Assembly: GCF_025717065.2 (NCBI RefSeq) | Contig: NZ_JAOVZO020000020.1 | Coordinates: 682,001-746,000 of the forward strand | Direction of reading: 5' to 3' | Length of the DNA stretch: 64,000 nt | Origin: Tahibacter soli | Lineage (GTDB): Bacteria; Pseudomonadota; Gammaproteobacteria; Xanthomonadales; Rhodanobacteraceae | Part shown: positions 52,444 through 61,867 of the stretch, one piece after another | Numbering within the stretch: the first letter of the stretch is position 1 | Layout: every line of letters begins with the position of its first letter | The notes under the pieces: generated by a model | The model's database searches: none | What the model was told of the DNA's origin: nothing | The model's input: only the letters and a program-made list of their open reading frames with translations | Program-made: the position numbers and the translations under genes

Positions 52444-52838
52444 GCGTCTCGGGCAGCGTCGTCCGTACGGCCGGACGTTCGTCGGTCGACCGCCCGTGAT
52501 GGAAGGCGACCTGGCCAAGACGGTGCAACAGTTGCACGACTCAACGTATCTTCAACGCCTCAATTTTCGATCGTTGATATTTTTTGAACTGCATCGGGGG
52601 CAAAACCTACCTGAAGGTATCCCCTCGAATTAAAGCCCCGCACGACAGGAATGAATGTCGCTCACGCGACGAGAAACATACGCATACGTTCATCGTCCGA
52701 CGAACGGCAACGGTGAACCACGCCTTACGAGCGGTCTTGAGCAGTTCGGTGCGCGTGGAAAACCGGGCATCGGAGTTGAGATCGAGACGGTCGCCGGGAA
52801 TCTTGGGCGGGGGTCTTGAGTGTCCGGGTTCGAACTGC

Positions 52839-53114
52839 GGATTCGGGACACCCGGATTCGGGACACCCGGGATGTTCCAGATTCCGGACACACGGAACGG
52901 AGAGTCGGGTGTCCCGATTCGGGACACGCGCCGTCGAGAATTCGGGTGTCCAGATTCGTTCGGGTGTCCAGATTCAATCTGATTCAATTTGCGTCGGTAC
53001 GTCGAATCTCGAATCTGGGTGTCCAGATTCGCCAGATTCGTTCGAGCAGATTCGTGCAAAGCCCGGATGCCCAGGCCGGGACGGGCGCGATCGAAAATCC
53101 GGGTGTCCCGATTC
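52839..53114. repeat. Cluster of GGGTGTCC-GATTC repeats in both orientations
   Basis: In the 837-bp spacer between fimT and the receptor gene, GGGTGTCC(A/C)GATTC occurs at 52907, 52944, 52962, 53017 and 53101. The inverse form GGATTCGGGACACCC is tandemly repeated at 52839 and 52854. The copy at 52909-52927 forms GTGTCCCG-ATT-CGGGACAC. Extra GATTC/GAATC words fill the gaps. Open frames crossing it are low-complexity and not genes. The rest of the spacer (52444-52838) shows nothing recognisable. Confidence 0.8.
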
Positions 53115-53201
53115 GGGATGCGCGGTGCAGTGGACCGGCCAAGGCCAAGACTCGGCCGCGCCACCGCACCATCCGTCAGGCGACGACGCGCGAAAAGCAT
53201 C

Positions 53202-53268
53202 GCCCGCCGCGTGCGTCACGTCACGCGGCGGGCGAGATACGACCGTCCGCCGACGTCTGCCGGCGGAC
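53202..53268 (-). terminator. Double hairpin after TonB-dependent receptor gene
   Basis: Two stems follow the receptor stop: 53245-53268 (GTCCGCCG/CGGCGGAC) and 53202-53233 (GCCCGCCGCGTG/CACGCGGCGGGC, 12 bp perfect). On the minus strand the second is followed by GATGCTTTTCG, a weak T-run. Likely terminator. Confidence 0.6.
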
Positions 53269-53280
53269 CGCGTCGCGCAA

Positions 53281-55545
53281 TCAGAACTTGTACGTCGCGC
53301 TCGCCGTCACCTGCCGCGGCGCACCGTAGAACCCGGTGAGAATGCCGAGCGCCGGAATGTTGTAGCCGGTCGTACGGTACGACTTGTCGGTCAGGTTCGT
53401 GCCGCGCAGCGCGAAGCTCCAGGCCGCACCGGTATCCCAGATCAGCGCGGCGTCGAGCAGGCCGTACTTGTCCTGCGCGATCGCGGTGCTGAGGTCGGTC
53501 GTCGGTACGGTCTTGGTCTGGTAGCGGTAGCCGACGCGGCCGGTCACGCTGCCTTCGCCGACCGGCGTCGTGTACTCGATGTTGAGGCCGCCCTGGAACG
53601 CCGGCGCGTTCGTGAAGCGCTGGCGCGCGGAAACGTCGACGCCGCGATCGATGTACTCGTCGTACTTCGGATCGAGGAACGCGATGTTGCCGTTGATCGT
53701 CCAGAATTCGTCGGGCTTCCACGCGAACTCGACCTCGGCGCCGCTGACGTGTGCGCGGCCGGCGTTCGTGAAGTCGCCGAAGAAGCCCTGCGTGCCGTTC
53801 GGCAACGTGTACGAGGTGAACACCGACAGCTGGATGTCGCGGTACTTGTTGTAGAACAGCGCCGTATTGATGAAGAAGCGGCCGTCGAACAGCGCGAGCT
53901 TGTTGCCGATTTCGAACGCGTCGACCTGCTCGTCCTTGAACGGCTTGGCCGAATCGGGTGCGGCGGCCACGTTCGCGCGGATGTTGAAGCCGCCGGACTT
54001 GAAGCCGCGCGACGCCGACGCGTACAGCAGGGCGTCGGGCGTCACGTGGTAGTCGAGCGAGAAGCGCGGCGAGAAATTGCTCGTGCTGAGCTTGCCGTCG
54101 AAGTCGGCCGTCGTCGCGACGGGCGTCGTGAACGTCGCGTCGCTGAACGCGCGGTTGAGCACGTCGGCCTTCTTTTCCTCGTTCGTGTAGCGGATGCCGG
54201 CCGACAGGCTGAACTTCTCGTTGAACTGGTACGTGCCGTCGGCGTACGCGGCGATGCTGTCGGTGTCGACGGTGCCGGTCGTCGTGCCGAACGACGCATT
54301 CAAGAAATTGTTCAGAATGGTGCCGCTGGCTTCGCCGCGGAAATAGTAGATGCCGCCGACCGCGTGGAACGCGCCGCCGCCGTCGTAGTTCGCCTGCACT
54401 TCCTGCGAGAACTGGTTGTCGCCGTAGAACGCGCGCACGTCGGTGATCTTCGCCTGCAGCGTGTCGAAGTCGATGTTCGTCGCGGTATCGGACTTGCGGT
54501 ACGCGGTGACCGACTTGAAGCTGAAGTCGCCGCCCGGCAGGAAATTCATCACGAACGACTCGCCGCGCATCTCGGTTTCGTTGACGTTCGGCATGCCGTT
54601 CTGCACGTCGTAGTCGTTGTCGTTCGGCGGCGTGTGCGTCGGATCGAACGGATTGAGCGCGAGGCGCTTGGCGCCGCGGACGTTCGAATGGTCGTTGATC
54701 GCGTCGAACGAGAGCGTCGCGTTGAAATGGTCGTTCGGGAAGAAGCCGAGGCTGCCGCGCACGGCGGTCGTGTCCTTGTCGCTGACATCCTCGCCGGTGA
54801 CGAGGTTTTCGCCGAAGCCGTCGTGGTTCATCGACGCGAACGCGACGCGACCGCGCCACGTGCCGTCGCTGTTGGCCCCGCCGACGGCGGCCTTGAAGTC
54901 GCGTTCGGCGTAGTTGCCGAGCGTGACCTGCGCGAAGCCTTCGGTTTCGGTCGGCAGCGCGCGCGAGATGTATTTCAACGCGCCGCCGACGGTGTTCTTG
55001 CCGTACAGCGTGCCTTGCGGTCCGCGCAGCACTTCGATGCGTTCGACGTCGAACACGTCGAGCAGCGCGCCCTGCGGACGTGCGACGTAGACGTCGTCGA
55101 GATAGATGCCGACGCCGGGCTCGAAGCCCCACAGCGGATCGGACTGGCCGATGCCGCGAATGTACGCGGTCAGCGTGGTGTTCGAACCGCGCGCGGCGTA
55201 GATCGTGAGGTTCGGCACCTTGCCTTGCAGGTCGCTGATGTCGGTGACGTTGAGTTTGTCGAGCGAATCGGCGGTGAACGCGGTGACCGAGATCGGCACG
55301 TCCTGCAGCGTCTCCTCGCGCTTGCGCGCGGTCACCGTCACGGTGTCGAGCTTCGACGCGTCGCGACTCTCGCTCTCGTTCTGCGCGAGCGCTTCGGCTT
55401 CGACCGCCGCGTCCGCGTTCGCCGCGTCGGCCGCGTGCGCCGCGCCGGCAACGGCGAGAAGGCTCGCGATCGCAAGGCTCAGCGACGTGCGCGCAAGGCG
55501 CGTCGAAGCGCGGGAATCGCCAGCCAGCCAATGTGTACGTTTCAT
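53281..55545 (-). CDS. TonB-dependent outer-membrane receptor
   Basis: A 754-residue TonB-dependent transporter. It has a long signal peptide (MKRTHWLAGDSRASTRLA ... AGAAHA), a TonB box-like DTVTVTARKREETLQDVP, a plug domain (about 60-180) with AYIRGIGQSDPLWGFEPGVG, IYLDDVYVARPQGALLDVF and ERIEVLRGPQGTLYGKNTVG, and a 22-strand barrel ending with ATYKF. The sequence resembles the pesticin/vibrioferrin-like receptor group, which takes up siderophores or other large substrates; the ligand is not evident. GAGGGG precedes the ATG. No adjacent TonB/ExbB or sigma/anti-sigma pair. Confidence 0.93.
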   Translation of the reverse strand: MKRTHWLAGDSRASTRLARTSLSLAIASLLAVAGAAHAADAANADAAVEAEALAQNESESRDASKLDTVTVTARKREETLQDVPISVTAFTADSLDKLNVTDISDLQGKVPNLTIYAARGSNTTLTAYIRGIGQSDPLWGFEPGVGIYLDDVYVARPQGALLDVFDVERIEVLRGPQGTLYGKNTVGGALKYISRALPTETEGFAQVTLGNYAERDFKAAVGGANSDGTWRGRVAFASMNHDGFGENLVTGEDVSDKDTTAVRGSLGFFPNDHFNATLSFDAINDHSNVRGAKRLALNPFDPTHTPPNDNDYDVQNGMPNVNETEMRGESFVMNFLPGGDFSFKSVTAYRKSDTATNIDFDTLQAKITDVRAFYGDNQFSQEVQANYDGGGAFHAVGGIYYFRGEASGTILNNFLNASFGTTTGTVDTDSIAAYADGTYQFNEKFSLSAGIRYTNEEKKADVLNRAFSDATFTTPVATTADFDGKLSTSNFSPRFSLDYHVTPDALLYASASRGFKSGGFNIRANVAAAPDSAKPFKDEQVDAFEIGNKLALFDGRFFINTALFYNKYRDIQLSVFTSYTLPNGTQGFFGDFTNAGRAHVSGAEVEFAWKPDEFWTINGNIAFLDPKYDEYIDRGVDVSARQRFTNAPAFQGGLNIEYTTPVGEGSVTGRVGYRYQTKTVPTTDLSTAIAQDKYGLLDAALIWDTGAAWSFALRGTNLTDKSYRTTGYNIPALGILTGFYGAPRQVTASATYKF

Positions 55546-55693
55546 GTTCCCCTCATGCATGCGACGGGCGACCGGCGGGCCGCGGACGGCGAAACGTTAA
55601 ATCCGTGTGGGCGGCGAGACACTTGTACCTTGGTCCGATGGGACGCCGAAAGGCCGCTGCCGATACTCCGCCCAATCGTCGCAGGAGTCGTGC

Positions 55694-57007
55694 ATGTTGA
55701 GTTTTATCGGCCTGGCCGGAGGCCTCGCGCTGTTGATCGCACTGGCCATGCGCGGCGTGAACCTGTTCATCGCGACGCCGCTGTGCGCCGCGGTCGTGGC
55801 GCTGACGAGCGGCCTGCCGCTCTTGCCCGCGGGCGACGCGGTGGCGACGAACGATCTGGTCGGCACCTATATGTCGGGTTTCTCCGGCTTCATCGCGAGC
55901 TGGTTCTTCATGTTCCTGCTCGGTTCGATCTTCGGCAAGCTGATGGAAGACAGCGGCGCGGCGGAAAGCGTCGCGCGCTGGGTGATCGACCGCATCGGCG
56001 TGCGCCATGCGGCGCTGGCGGTCGTGCTCGCCTGCGTCGTGCTCACCTACGGCGGCGTGAGCCTGTTCGTCGTCGCGTTTTCGGTGTATCCCACGGCGCT
56101 GTCGCTGTTCCGTGCGGCCGATCTGCCGCGACGCTTCATACCCGCTGCACTCGGGTTCGGTTCGATCACGATCACGATGACGGCGGCCGGATCGCCGGAA
56201 ATCCAGAACTGGATTCCGATCAAATTTCTCAAAACTTCGCCGTGGGCCGCCTGGGAGGCGAGCCTCGTCGCGGCGATCGTGATGGCCTTGCTCGGCCACT
56301 GGTGGCTCAACCGCATGCTCGCCAACGCCAAGGCGCGCGGAGAGCGTTTCGAGGCGCGCGAGGACGATCCGCAGGTTTCGCGCACCGACCTGCCCTCGCC
56401 GCTCCTGTCGCTCGTGCCGCTCGCGCTGGTGCTGGCGCTGAGCTTCGCGCTGCACGAGACGCTGCACACCGGCGCGCTGATCGTCGCGCTGTTCGCCGGC
56501 TGCGTCGCGACCGCGGCGCTCGGCTGGCGGCATCTGCGCATGCCGGGCAAGGCACTCGCCGACGGCAGCACCGGTGCGCTCGTGGCGATCGGCAACACGG
56601 CGGCGGTCGTGGGTTTCGGCGCGGTCGCGAAGGCGGCGCCGGCGTTCGCCGATACGGTCGCGTGGATCACGCACCTGCCGGGCGGCGGCATCGTCAACGC
56701 GGCGATCGCGGTGAGCCTCATCGCCGCGATGACCGGCAGCGCGTCAGGCGGACAGGCCATCGCGCTGCCGATCCTCGCGCCGCTGTATCTCGGGCAGGGC
56801 GTCAGTGCCGACCAGTTGCACCGCAGCGTCGCGCTCGCGTCGGGCGCGCTCGACGCGATGCCGCACAACGGCTACATCGTGACGACGATCCGCGCGATCT
56901 GCGGCGAAACGCACAAGGCCGCGTACTGGCCGATGGCGGCGATGACGATGGCCGTGCCGACGCTCGGGCTGATCGTCTGTCTCGTGTGCTTCTCGCTGGG
57001 GCTCTGA
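55694..57007 (+). CDS. GntP-family permease
   Basis: A 437-residue inner-membrane transporter with about 12 helices and GntP-family landmarks: GFIASWFFMFLLGSIFGKLMEDSGAAESVARW, YGGVSLFVVAFSVYPTALSLF, AMTGSASGGQAIALPIL and SGALDAMPHNGYIVTTIRAI. GntP members carry gluconate and other hydroxy acids such as D-beta-hydroxybutyrate; the second type fits slightly better by overall look, but this is inference. AGGAG lies eight bases before the ATG. It is divergent from the receptor gene and convergent to hrpA (4-base gap). Confidence 0.88.
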   Translation: MLSFIGLAGGLALLIALAMRGVNLFIATPLCAAVVALTSGLPLLPAGDAVATNDLVGTYMSGFSGFIASWFFMFLLGSIFGKLMEDSGAAESVARWVIDRIGVRHAALAVVLACVVLTYGGVSLFVVAFSVYPTALSLFRAADLPRRFIPAALGFGSITITMTAAGSPEIQNWIPIKFLKTSPWAAWEASLVAAIVMALLGHWWLNRMLANAKARGERFEAREDDPQVSRTDLPSPLLSLVPLALVLALSFALHETLHTGALIVALFAGCVATAALGWRHLRMPGKALADGSTGALVAIGNTAAVVGFGAVAKAAPAFADTVAWITHLPGGGIVNAAIAVSLIAAMTGSASGGQAIALPILAPLYLGQGVSADQLHRSVALASGALDAMPHNGYIVTTIRAICGETHKAAYWPMAAMTMAVPTLGLIVCLVCFSLGL

Positions 57008-57011
57008 ACGC

Positions 57012-60000
57012 TCAGCGATCCGGCAGCGCTTCGAGCGCCTTCTGCAGCCGCTTCGCCGACACCGGCTCGGGCGTACGCAGCTCCTGCGCGAACAGCGATA
57101 CGCGCAGTTCCTCGATCAGCCAGCGCAGTTCGTCGAGCGAGGCGTCAGTGCCGCCGCTCGCGCGGCGCTTCAAATACTCGCGCCAGTAGCCTTGCACCGT
57201 CAGCATGCGCGCCTGGTCGCGCGTGGCGTCCTGGCGCAGCCGCTCGGCGCGCAGCCGCATCGCCTTGAGATAGCGCGGGTAGTGCGTCAGGCGCGCCTTG
57301 TCCACTTCGCGCGCGAATCCCGGATGCACCAGCGAGTCGAGCTGCTCGCGCAGGTCGTCGTAGTTCGCGCGTCCGTAGCCCATCAGCGGCGGCGTCATCC
57401 ACGGTCCGAGTTCGGCGTAGGCGGCGAGCACTTCCTCGATCAGGCGCAGCCACTCGACCGCCGTCGGAAACAGCTGCCGCGACAGTTCGGCCTCGACGTG
57501 CGCGAAGTCGTCGCGCCGCCGCACGTCGAGCGTGCGCGCGGCGATCAGCTCGCCGAACGCGGCTTCCACGAGATCCTCGCGCAACGAATCGACGCTCGCG
57601 ATGCCGGCGTATTTGAGCGCCAGCGCATGATTGATCGGCAGCTGCCGGCGCGCCTGCTTGAGCTTTTCGGCGAGCGCGCGGCGCAACAGCCGCACGACGC
57701 CGGCGCGATGCTCCGTGCGCGCCTCGTCGCGCCGCTCGAACACGCGCAGCGCCACGCTGTCGCCGAGATCGACCAGCGCCGGAAACGCGGTCAGCCCGCC
57801 GTCGCCGACGATCGAATCGGGAATCTCGGCGAAGTCGAAGCCGTCGACGTCCTCGCGCGTGAGTTCCGCGTCGGCCTGGCGCGAGAACGCGGCGCGCGCG
57901 GCGCCGCCCCAGTTCGACTGGATCAGCGCGAGATCGCGGCCGTCGGCGAGCGTGCGTCCGTGCTCGTCGTAGACGCGATAGTGCATCGACAGATGCGGCG
58001 GCAGTTCGACGCCGGCGAAGTCGGCCGCGCCGACGTCGACGCCCGTCACGCGCTTGAGATACGCCGCGAGCACCGCGGCGACCGGCGCGTCGCGCGGCCG
58101 TTCGCTTTCGGCGAACGCGCGCGCGAAATCCGGCGCGGGCACGAAGTTGCGGCGCAGCGCCTTGGGCAGCCCTCGGATCAGCTCGGCCACTTTTTCCGGC
58201 AGCAGGCCCGGCACGAGCCAGTCGCAGCGCGCGGCGCTCACGGCGTTCACGAACGCGAGCGGCACCTGCAAGCTGACGCCGTCGGCCGCGTCGCCCGGCA
58301 CGAAGCGATACTCGAGCTTGAGCTTGTGGCCGGCGAATTCCAGCCGCGTCGGAAAATCCTGCACGGCGATGCCGGGCGTCGCGCCGAGCACGTCCGCGAG
58401 CGACCAGCGCAGCGCCGCCTGCTCGGCGCCGCTCGCACGGCGGTACCACGCGTCGAGCGCGGCGCTCGTGCTGATGTCGGCCGGCAGCTTGCCGGCATAC
58501 CAGGCGGCGAGCGCGACGTCGTCTTTCACGAGTCCCGCGCGACGCTGCTTGGCTTCGAGTTCGTGCGCCTCGGCGAGCACGCGCGCATTCGCGCGCACGA
58601 AGTCGGCCTTCGCGTCGATGTCTCCGCGCGCGAGCGCTTCGCGCACGAACACCTCATGCGCGAGTGCGGGATTCTGCTCGCCGAACTGCACGGCGCGCTT
58701 CTCGACGAGAATCAGGCCGAACAGGCTCACCTGCTCGTAAGCGAGCACCGCGCCGCGCTTCTTCGACCAGTGCTCGTCGCGCCAGCTGCGCTTGACCAGA
58801 TGCGCGGCCTGCTGCTCGATCCATTCCGGTTCGACGCGCGCGCACAGCATGCCGTATACTTTTTGCAAATCGAGAATCTGCCCGGCGAGCACCCACGGCG
58901 GCGGCGCCTTGGCGACCGACGAACCCGGGAAAATCTGGAAGCGCCGCTCGCGCGTCGCGCGGTACTGGCCGCGTTCGTCCTTGTGGCCCACCTGCGTCGG
59001 CCAGCCCGACAGCAGACAGCGATGCACCGCTTCGAATTCCGCCGCCGGGAGCGCGCCGTCGGCCGGCGCCTCCTGCACTTTTGCGCTTTTGCCTTTTTTA
59101 TCCGCCGGCGCCGCGGGCGCGCTGCGCCAGCCGAGTTCGTCGGCGATCAGCAGCAGCTGCCGATGCAGCTCGCGCCACTCGCGCATGCGCAGGTACGACA
59201 GGAACCGCGCATGACACCAGTCGCGCAGCTTCGACTGCGACAGATCCTCGTGCGCCTGCGCGTGCGCGCGCCAGAGCTTCAGCGCCGACACGAAATCGGA
59301 CTTCGGATCGGCGAACGCCGCATGCGCCTGGTCGGCCGCCTGCCGCGCGTCGGCCGGCCGTTCGCGCGGGTCCTGCACGCTCAGGAACGACGTGAGGATC
59401 AACAGCTCGTCGAGCGCGCCGCGTTCGCGCGACTCGATCAGCATGCGGCCGAGCGACACGTCGATCGGCAGCTGCGCGAGCGTGCGGCCGATCGCCGTCA
59501 GGCGCTTGCGCTCGTCGATCGCGCCGAGTTCGGACAGGCGCCGGTAGCCGTCGCCGATCGCGCGTTCGGGCGGCGCTTCGACGAACGGGAATTCGTCCAC
59601 TTCGCCCAGGCGCAGATTGAGCATGCGCAAAATGACGCCGGCGAGCGACGTGCGCAGGATTTCCGGATCGGTGTAGCGCGCGCGCTGCGAGAAGTCGTCC
59701 TCGCCGTACAGGCGCAGGCATACGCCCGGACCGACGCGGCCGCAGCGGCCCTTGCGCTGTTCGGCGGCGGCCTGCGAGATCGGCTCGATGTGCAGGCGCT
59801 CGAGCTGCGAGCGCGGCGTGTAGCGCTTGACGCGCGCGGTGCCGGTGTCGACGACGTAGCGGATGCGCGGCACCGTCAGCGACGTTTCGGCGACGTTCGT
59901 CGCCAGCACGATGCGCCGCAGCGAGCCGGGCTTGAACACGCGGTCCTGGTCGTTCGCCGAGAGGCGCGCGTACAGCGGCAGCACTTCGGTCGCGCGGTAC

Positions 60001-60917
60001 TGCCGGCGCGCAAGCGCGAGATGCGCGTCGCGGATTTCGCGTTCGCCGGGCAGGAACACGAGCACGTCGCCGCGCGGATCTTCCGAGGTGATCTCGTCGA
60101 CCGCCGCGACGATCTGTTCGGTCAGGCTCGTCTCGCCGCGCTCCGGCGGCGGGCGCCAGCGCACCTCGACCGGATAGCTGCGGCCCTCGACGCTGACGAC
60201 CGGCGCGTCGCCGAAATGCTGCGCGAAGCGCGCCGTGTCGATCGTCGCCGACGTGACGATGAGCTTGAGGTCGCGCCGCTTCGCGAGCAGGCGCTTCAGA
60301 TACCCGAGCAGGAAATCGATGTTGAGGCTGCGCTCGTGCGCCTCGTCGAGAATGATCGTGTCGTAGGCGTTGAGCCAGCCGTCGCCCTGCGTTTCGGCGA
60401 GCAGGATGCCGTCGGTCATGAACTTCACGAGCGAGGCGTCCGACACCTGGTCGTTGAAGCGCACCTGGAAGCCGACGAGATCGCCGACCGCGCTGCCGAG
60501 CTCCTCGGCCACGCGCCGCGCCACGCTGCGTGCGGCGATGCGGCGCGGCTGCGTGCAGCCGACGAGGCCGGCGACGCCGCGACCGGCCGCGAGACACAGC
60601 TTCGGCAGCTGCGTCGTCTTGCCCGAGCCGGTTTCGCCGGCCAGCACGATCACCTGATGCTTTTTGATCAGTTCGACGATCTCGTCGGCGCGCGCGGCGA
60701 TCGGCAGCGTTTCGTCGACGCGAATCTCGGGCACGCGCGCGGCCCTCGCCGCGCGGCGCGCGCGCGAGGTTTCGATATCGGCCGCGAGCCTTGCGACTTC
60801 GGCCGCCGGCGCGTTCGCGCCGGCTTCCTTGAGGCGGCGCCAGCGGCCGGTCAGGCGCGCGTGGTCGCGCGTCATGACGGCGTCGAGCGCGCCGCGAAGT
60901 TGTTGGATATCCGACAT
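57012..60917 (-). CDS. hrpA: HrpA, DEAH-box ATP-dependent RNA helicase
   Basis: A 1301-residue DEAH-box RNA helicase, the usual HrpA length. Motif I GETGSGKTTQ (94-103), motif Ia TQPRRIAA, motif II DEAHERS, motif III SATIDT, motif V TNVAETSLT, motif VI QRKGRCGRVGPG. They are followed by HA2, OB and the long DUF3418 C-terminal domain specific to HrpA. E. coli HrpA processes fimbrial mRNA and helps rescue stalled ribosomes. Start MSDIQQL fits the family; the upstream bases give only a weak ribosome site. Confidence 0.95.
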   Translation of the reverse strand: MSDIQQLRGALDAVMTRDHARLTGRWRRLKEAGANAPAAEVARLAADIETSRARRAARAARVPEIRVDETLPIAARADEIVELIKKHQVIVLAGETGSGKTTQLPKLCLAAGRGVAGLVGCTQPRRIAARSVARRVAEELGSAVGDLVGFQVRFNDQVSDASLVKFMTDGILLAETQGDGWLNAYDTIILDEAHERSLNIDFLLGYLKRLLAKRRDLKLIVTSATIDTARFAQHFGDAPVVSVEGRSYPVEVRWRPPPERGETSLTEQIVAAVDEITSEDPRGDVLVFLPGEREIRDAHLALARRQYRATEVLPLYARLSANDQDRVFKPGSLRRIVLATNVAETSLTVPRIRYVVDTGTARVKRYTPRSQLERLHIEPISQAAAEQRKGRCGRVGPGVCLRLYGEDDFSQRARYTDPEILRTSLAGVILRMLNLRLGEVDEFPFVEAPPERAIGDGYRRLSELGAIDERKRLTAIGRTLAQLPIDVSLGRMLIESRERGALDELLILTSFLSVQDPRERPADARQAADQAHAAFADPKSDFVSALKLWRAHAQAHEDLSQSKLRDWCHARFLSYLRMREWRELHRQLLLIADELGWRSAPAAPADKKGKSAKVQEAPADGALPAAEFEAVHRCLLSGWPTQVGHKDERGQYRATRERRFQIFPGSSVAKAPPPWVLAGQILDLQKVYGMLCARVEPEWIEQQAAHLVKRSWRDEHWSKKRGAVLAYEQVSLFGLILVEKRAVQFGEQNPALAHEVFVREALARGDIDAKADFVRANARVLAEAHELEAKQRRAGLVKDDVALAAWYAGKLPADISTSAALDAWYRRASGAEQAALRWSLADVLGATPGIAVQDFPTRLEFAGHKLKLEYRFVPGDAADGVSLQVPLAFVNAVSAARCDWLVPGLLPEKVAELIRGLPKALRRNFVPAPDFARAFAESERPRDAPVAAVLAAYLKRVTGVDVGAADFAGVELPPHLSMHYRVYDEHGRTLADGRDLALIQSNWGGAARAAFSRQADAELTREDVDGFDFAEIPDSIVGDGGLTAFPALVDLGDSVALRVFERRDEARTEHRAGVVRLLRRALAEKLKQARRQLPINHALALKYAGIASVDSLREDLVEAAFGELIAARTLDVRRRDDFAHVEAELSRQLFPTAVEWLRLIEEVLAAYAELGPWMTPPLMGYGRANYDDLREQLDSLVHPGFAREVDKARLTHYPRYLKAMRLRAERLRQDATRDQARMLTVQGYWREYLKRRASGGTDASLDELRWLIEELRVSLFAQELRTPEPVSAKRLQKALEALPDR

Positions 60918-61061
60918 TCGTCTGCTTGAGCGGCCGGGTACCGGCCTCAATGAACCGTCAATGATAGCCCGCGATTATCGCCGCAATCGCGAGAATTCAT
61001 GCCGACCCGTCCGCTTTGGCGGTAAGGTAGACCCGTTTCGTCACGCTAAGGAGAGTCATTC

Positions 61062-61529
61062 ATGGGTATCGACATCGGCATTGCCAAGAAGGATCGCGAA
61101 GCCATCGCCAAGGGCCTGTCGCGCCTTCTTGCCGACACCTACACGCTGTATCTGAAGACGCACGGCTTCCACTGGAACGTCACCGGCACGATGTTCAACA
61201 CGCTGCACCTGATGTTCGAGACGCAGTACAACGAGCTGTGGCTGTCGATGGACCAGGTCGCCGAGCGCATCCGCTCGCTCGACGTGATCGCACCGGGCTC
61301 GGGCGGCCAGTTCGCCAAGCTCTCGTCGATCAAGGAAGAAGCCGGGGTGCCGGACTGGAAGGGCATGGTCGGCCAGCTCGTCGACGGCCACGAGACCGCC
61401 GCGCGCACGGCGCGCGAACTGTTCAAGCTCGCCGACAAGGCCGACGACCAGCCGACGGCCGATCTGGCGACTCAGCGCATGCAGGCGCACGAGAAGACCG
61501 CCTGGATGTTGCGTTCGCTGCTCGCGTAA
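61062..61529 (+). CDS. dps: Dps-family DNA-protection ferritin-like protein
   Basis: A 155-residue Dps-type mini-ferritin that oxidises and stores iron and shields DNA in stress. Ferroxidase landmarks are [12 protein letters not shown] (His37 region), [17 protein letters not shown] with His49 and Glu53, and [11 protein letters not shown]. It lies alone, with AAGGAGAG upstream of the ATG. A strong hairpin ends the gene. Confidence 0.93.
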   Translation: MGIDIGIAKKDREAIAKGLSRLLADTYTLYLKTHGFHWNVTGTMFNTLHLMFETQYNELWLSMDQVAERIRSLDVIAPGSGGQFAKLSSIKEEAGVPDWKGMVGQLVDGHETAARTARELFKLADKADDQPTADLATQRMQAHEKTAWMLRSLLA

Positions 61530-61535
61530 GTCTCG

Positions 61536-61568
61536 GGCGCCGCGGATCGGCGAACGATCCGCGGCGCC
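61536..61568 (+). terminator. Terminator after dps
   Basis: Perfect 14-bp stem GGCGCCGCGGATCG / CGATCCGCGGCGCC with loop GCGAA, directly followed by TTTG, eight bases after the dps stop. Strong stem, short T-run. Confidence 0.75.
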
Positions 61569-61867
61569 TTTGCCGCAGGCGGCGCGCAAGGCGCCGTACC
61601 GGCGACCCGCAGCACGTTCCCACCCGGTGTTGCGGTACATGAAAACGTCAAATAGGCATGTTAGCCTGCGGGGCCTTTCGACAGGCGTGCGGCCGAGTGC
61701 CCGCGTCTGCCCCGGTGCGGCGGGCGAGCCGCACTGAACCGGCGTGAGCCGGACAGCCGGGAAGCGTGCCGCGGGGCGCAGCGCGCGACGAATCGCAAGA
61801 TCTCAATCCTTGAATTCAAACGCCGGGCAGCTCGCGGCCGGGCATTCTTTTGACGTGGGGAACACTA

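Noticed and set aside
52816-57189. A 1457-residue plus-strand open frame opposite the TonB-dependent receptor
   Set aside because: Shadow of the receptor and of the GGGTGTCC repeat spacer; lacks any recognisable domain.
57192-60929. A 1245-residue plus-strand open frame opposite hrpA
   Set aside because: Antisense shadow of hrpA with low-complexity Arg/His/Gln sequence and no motif.
61640-61867. A riboswitch in the leader of the LTD/Calx-beta gene
   Set aside because: Some hairpins are present, but I could not match any conserved riboswitch core.
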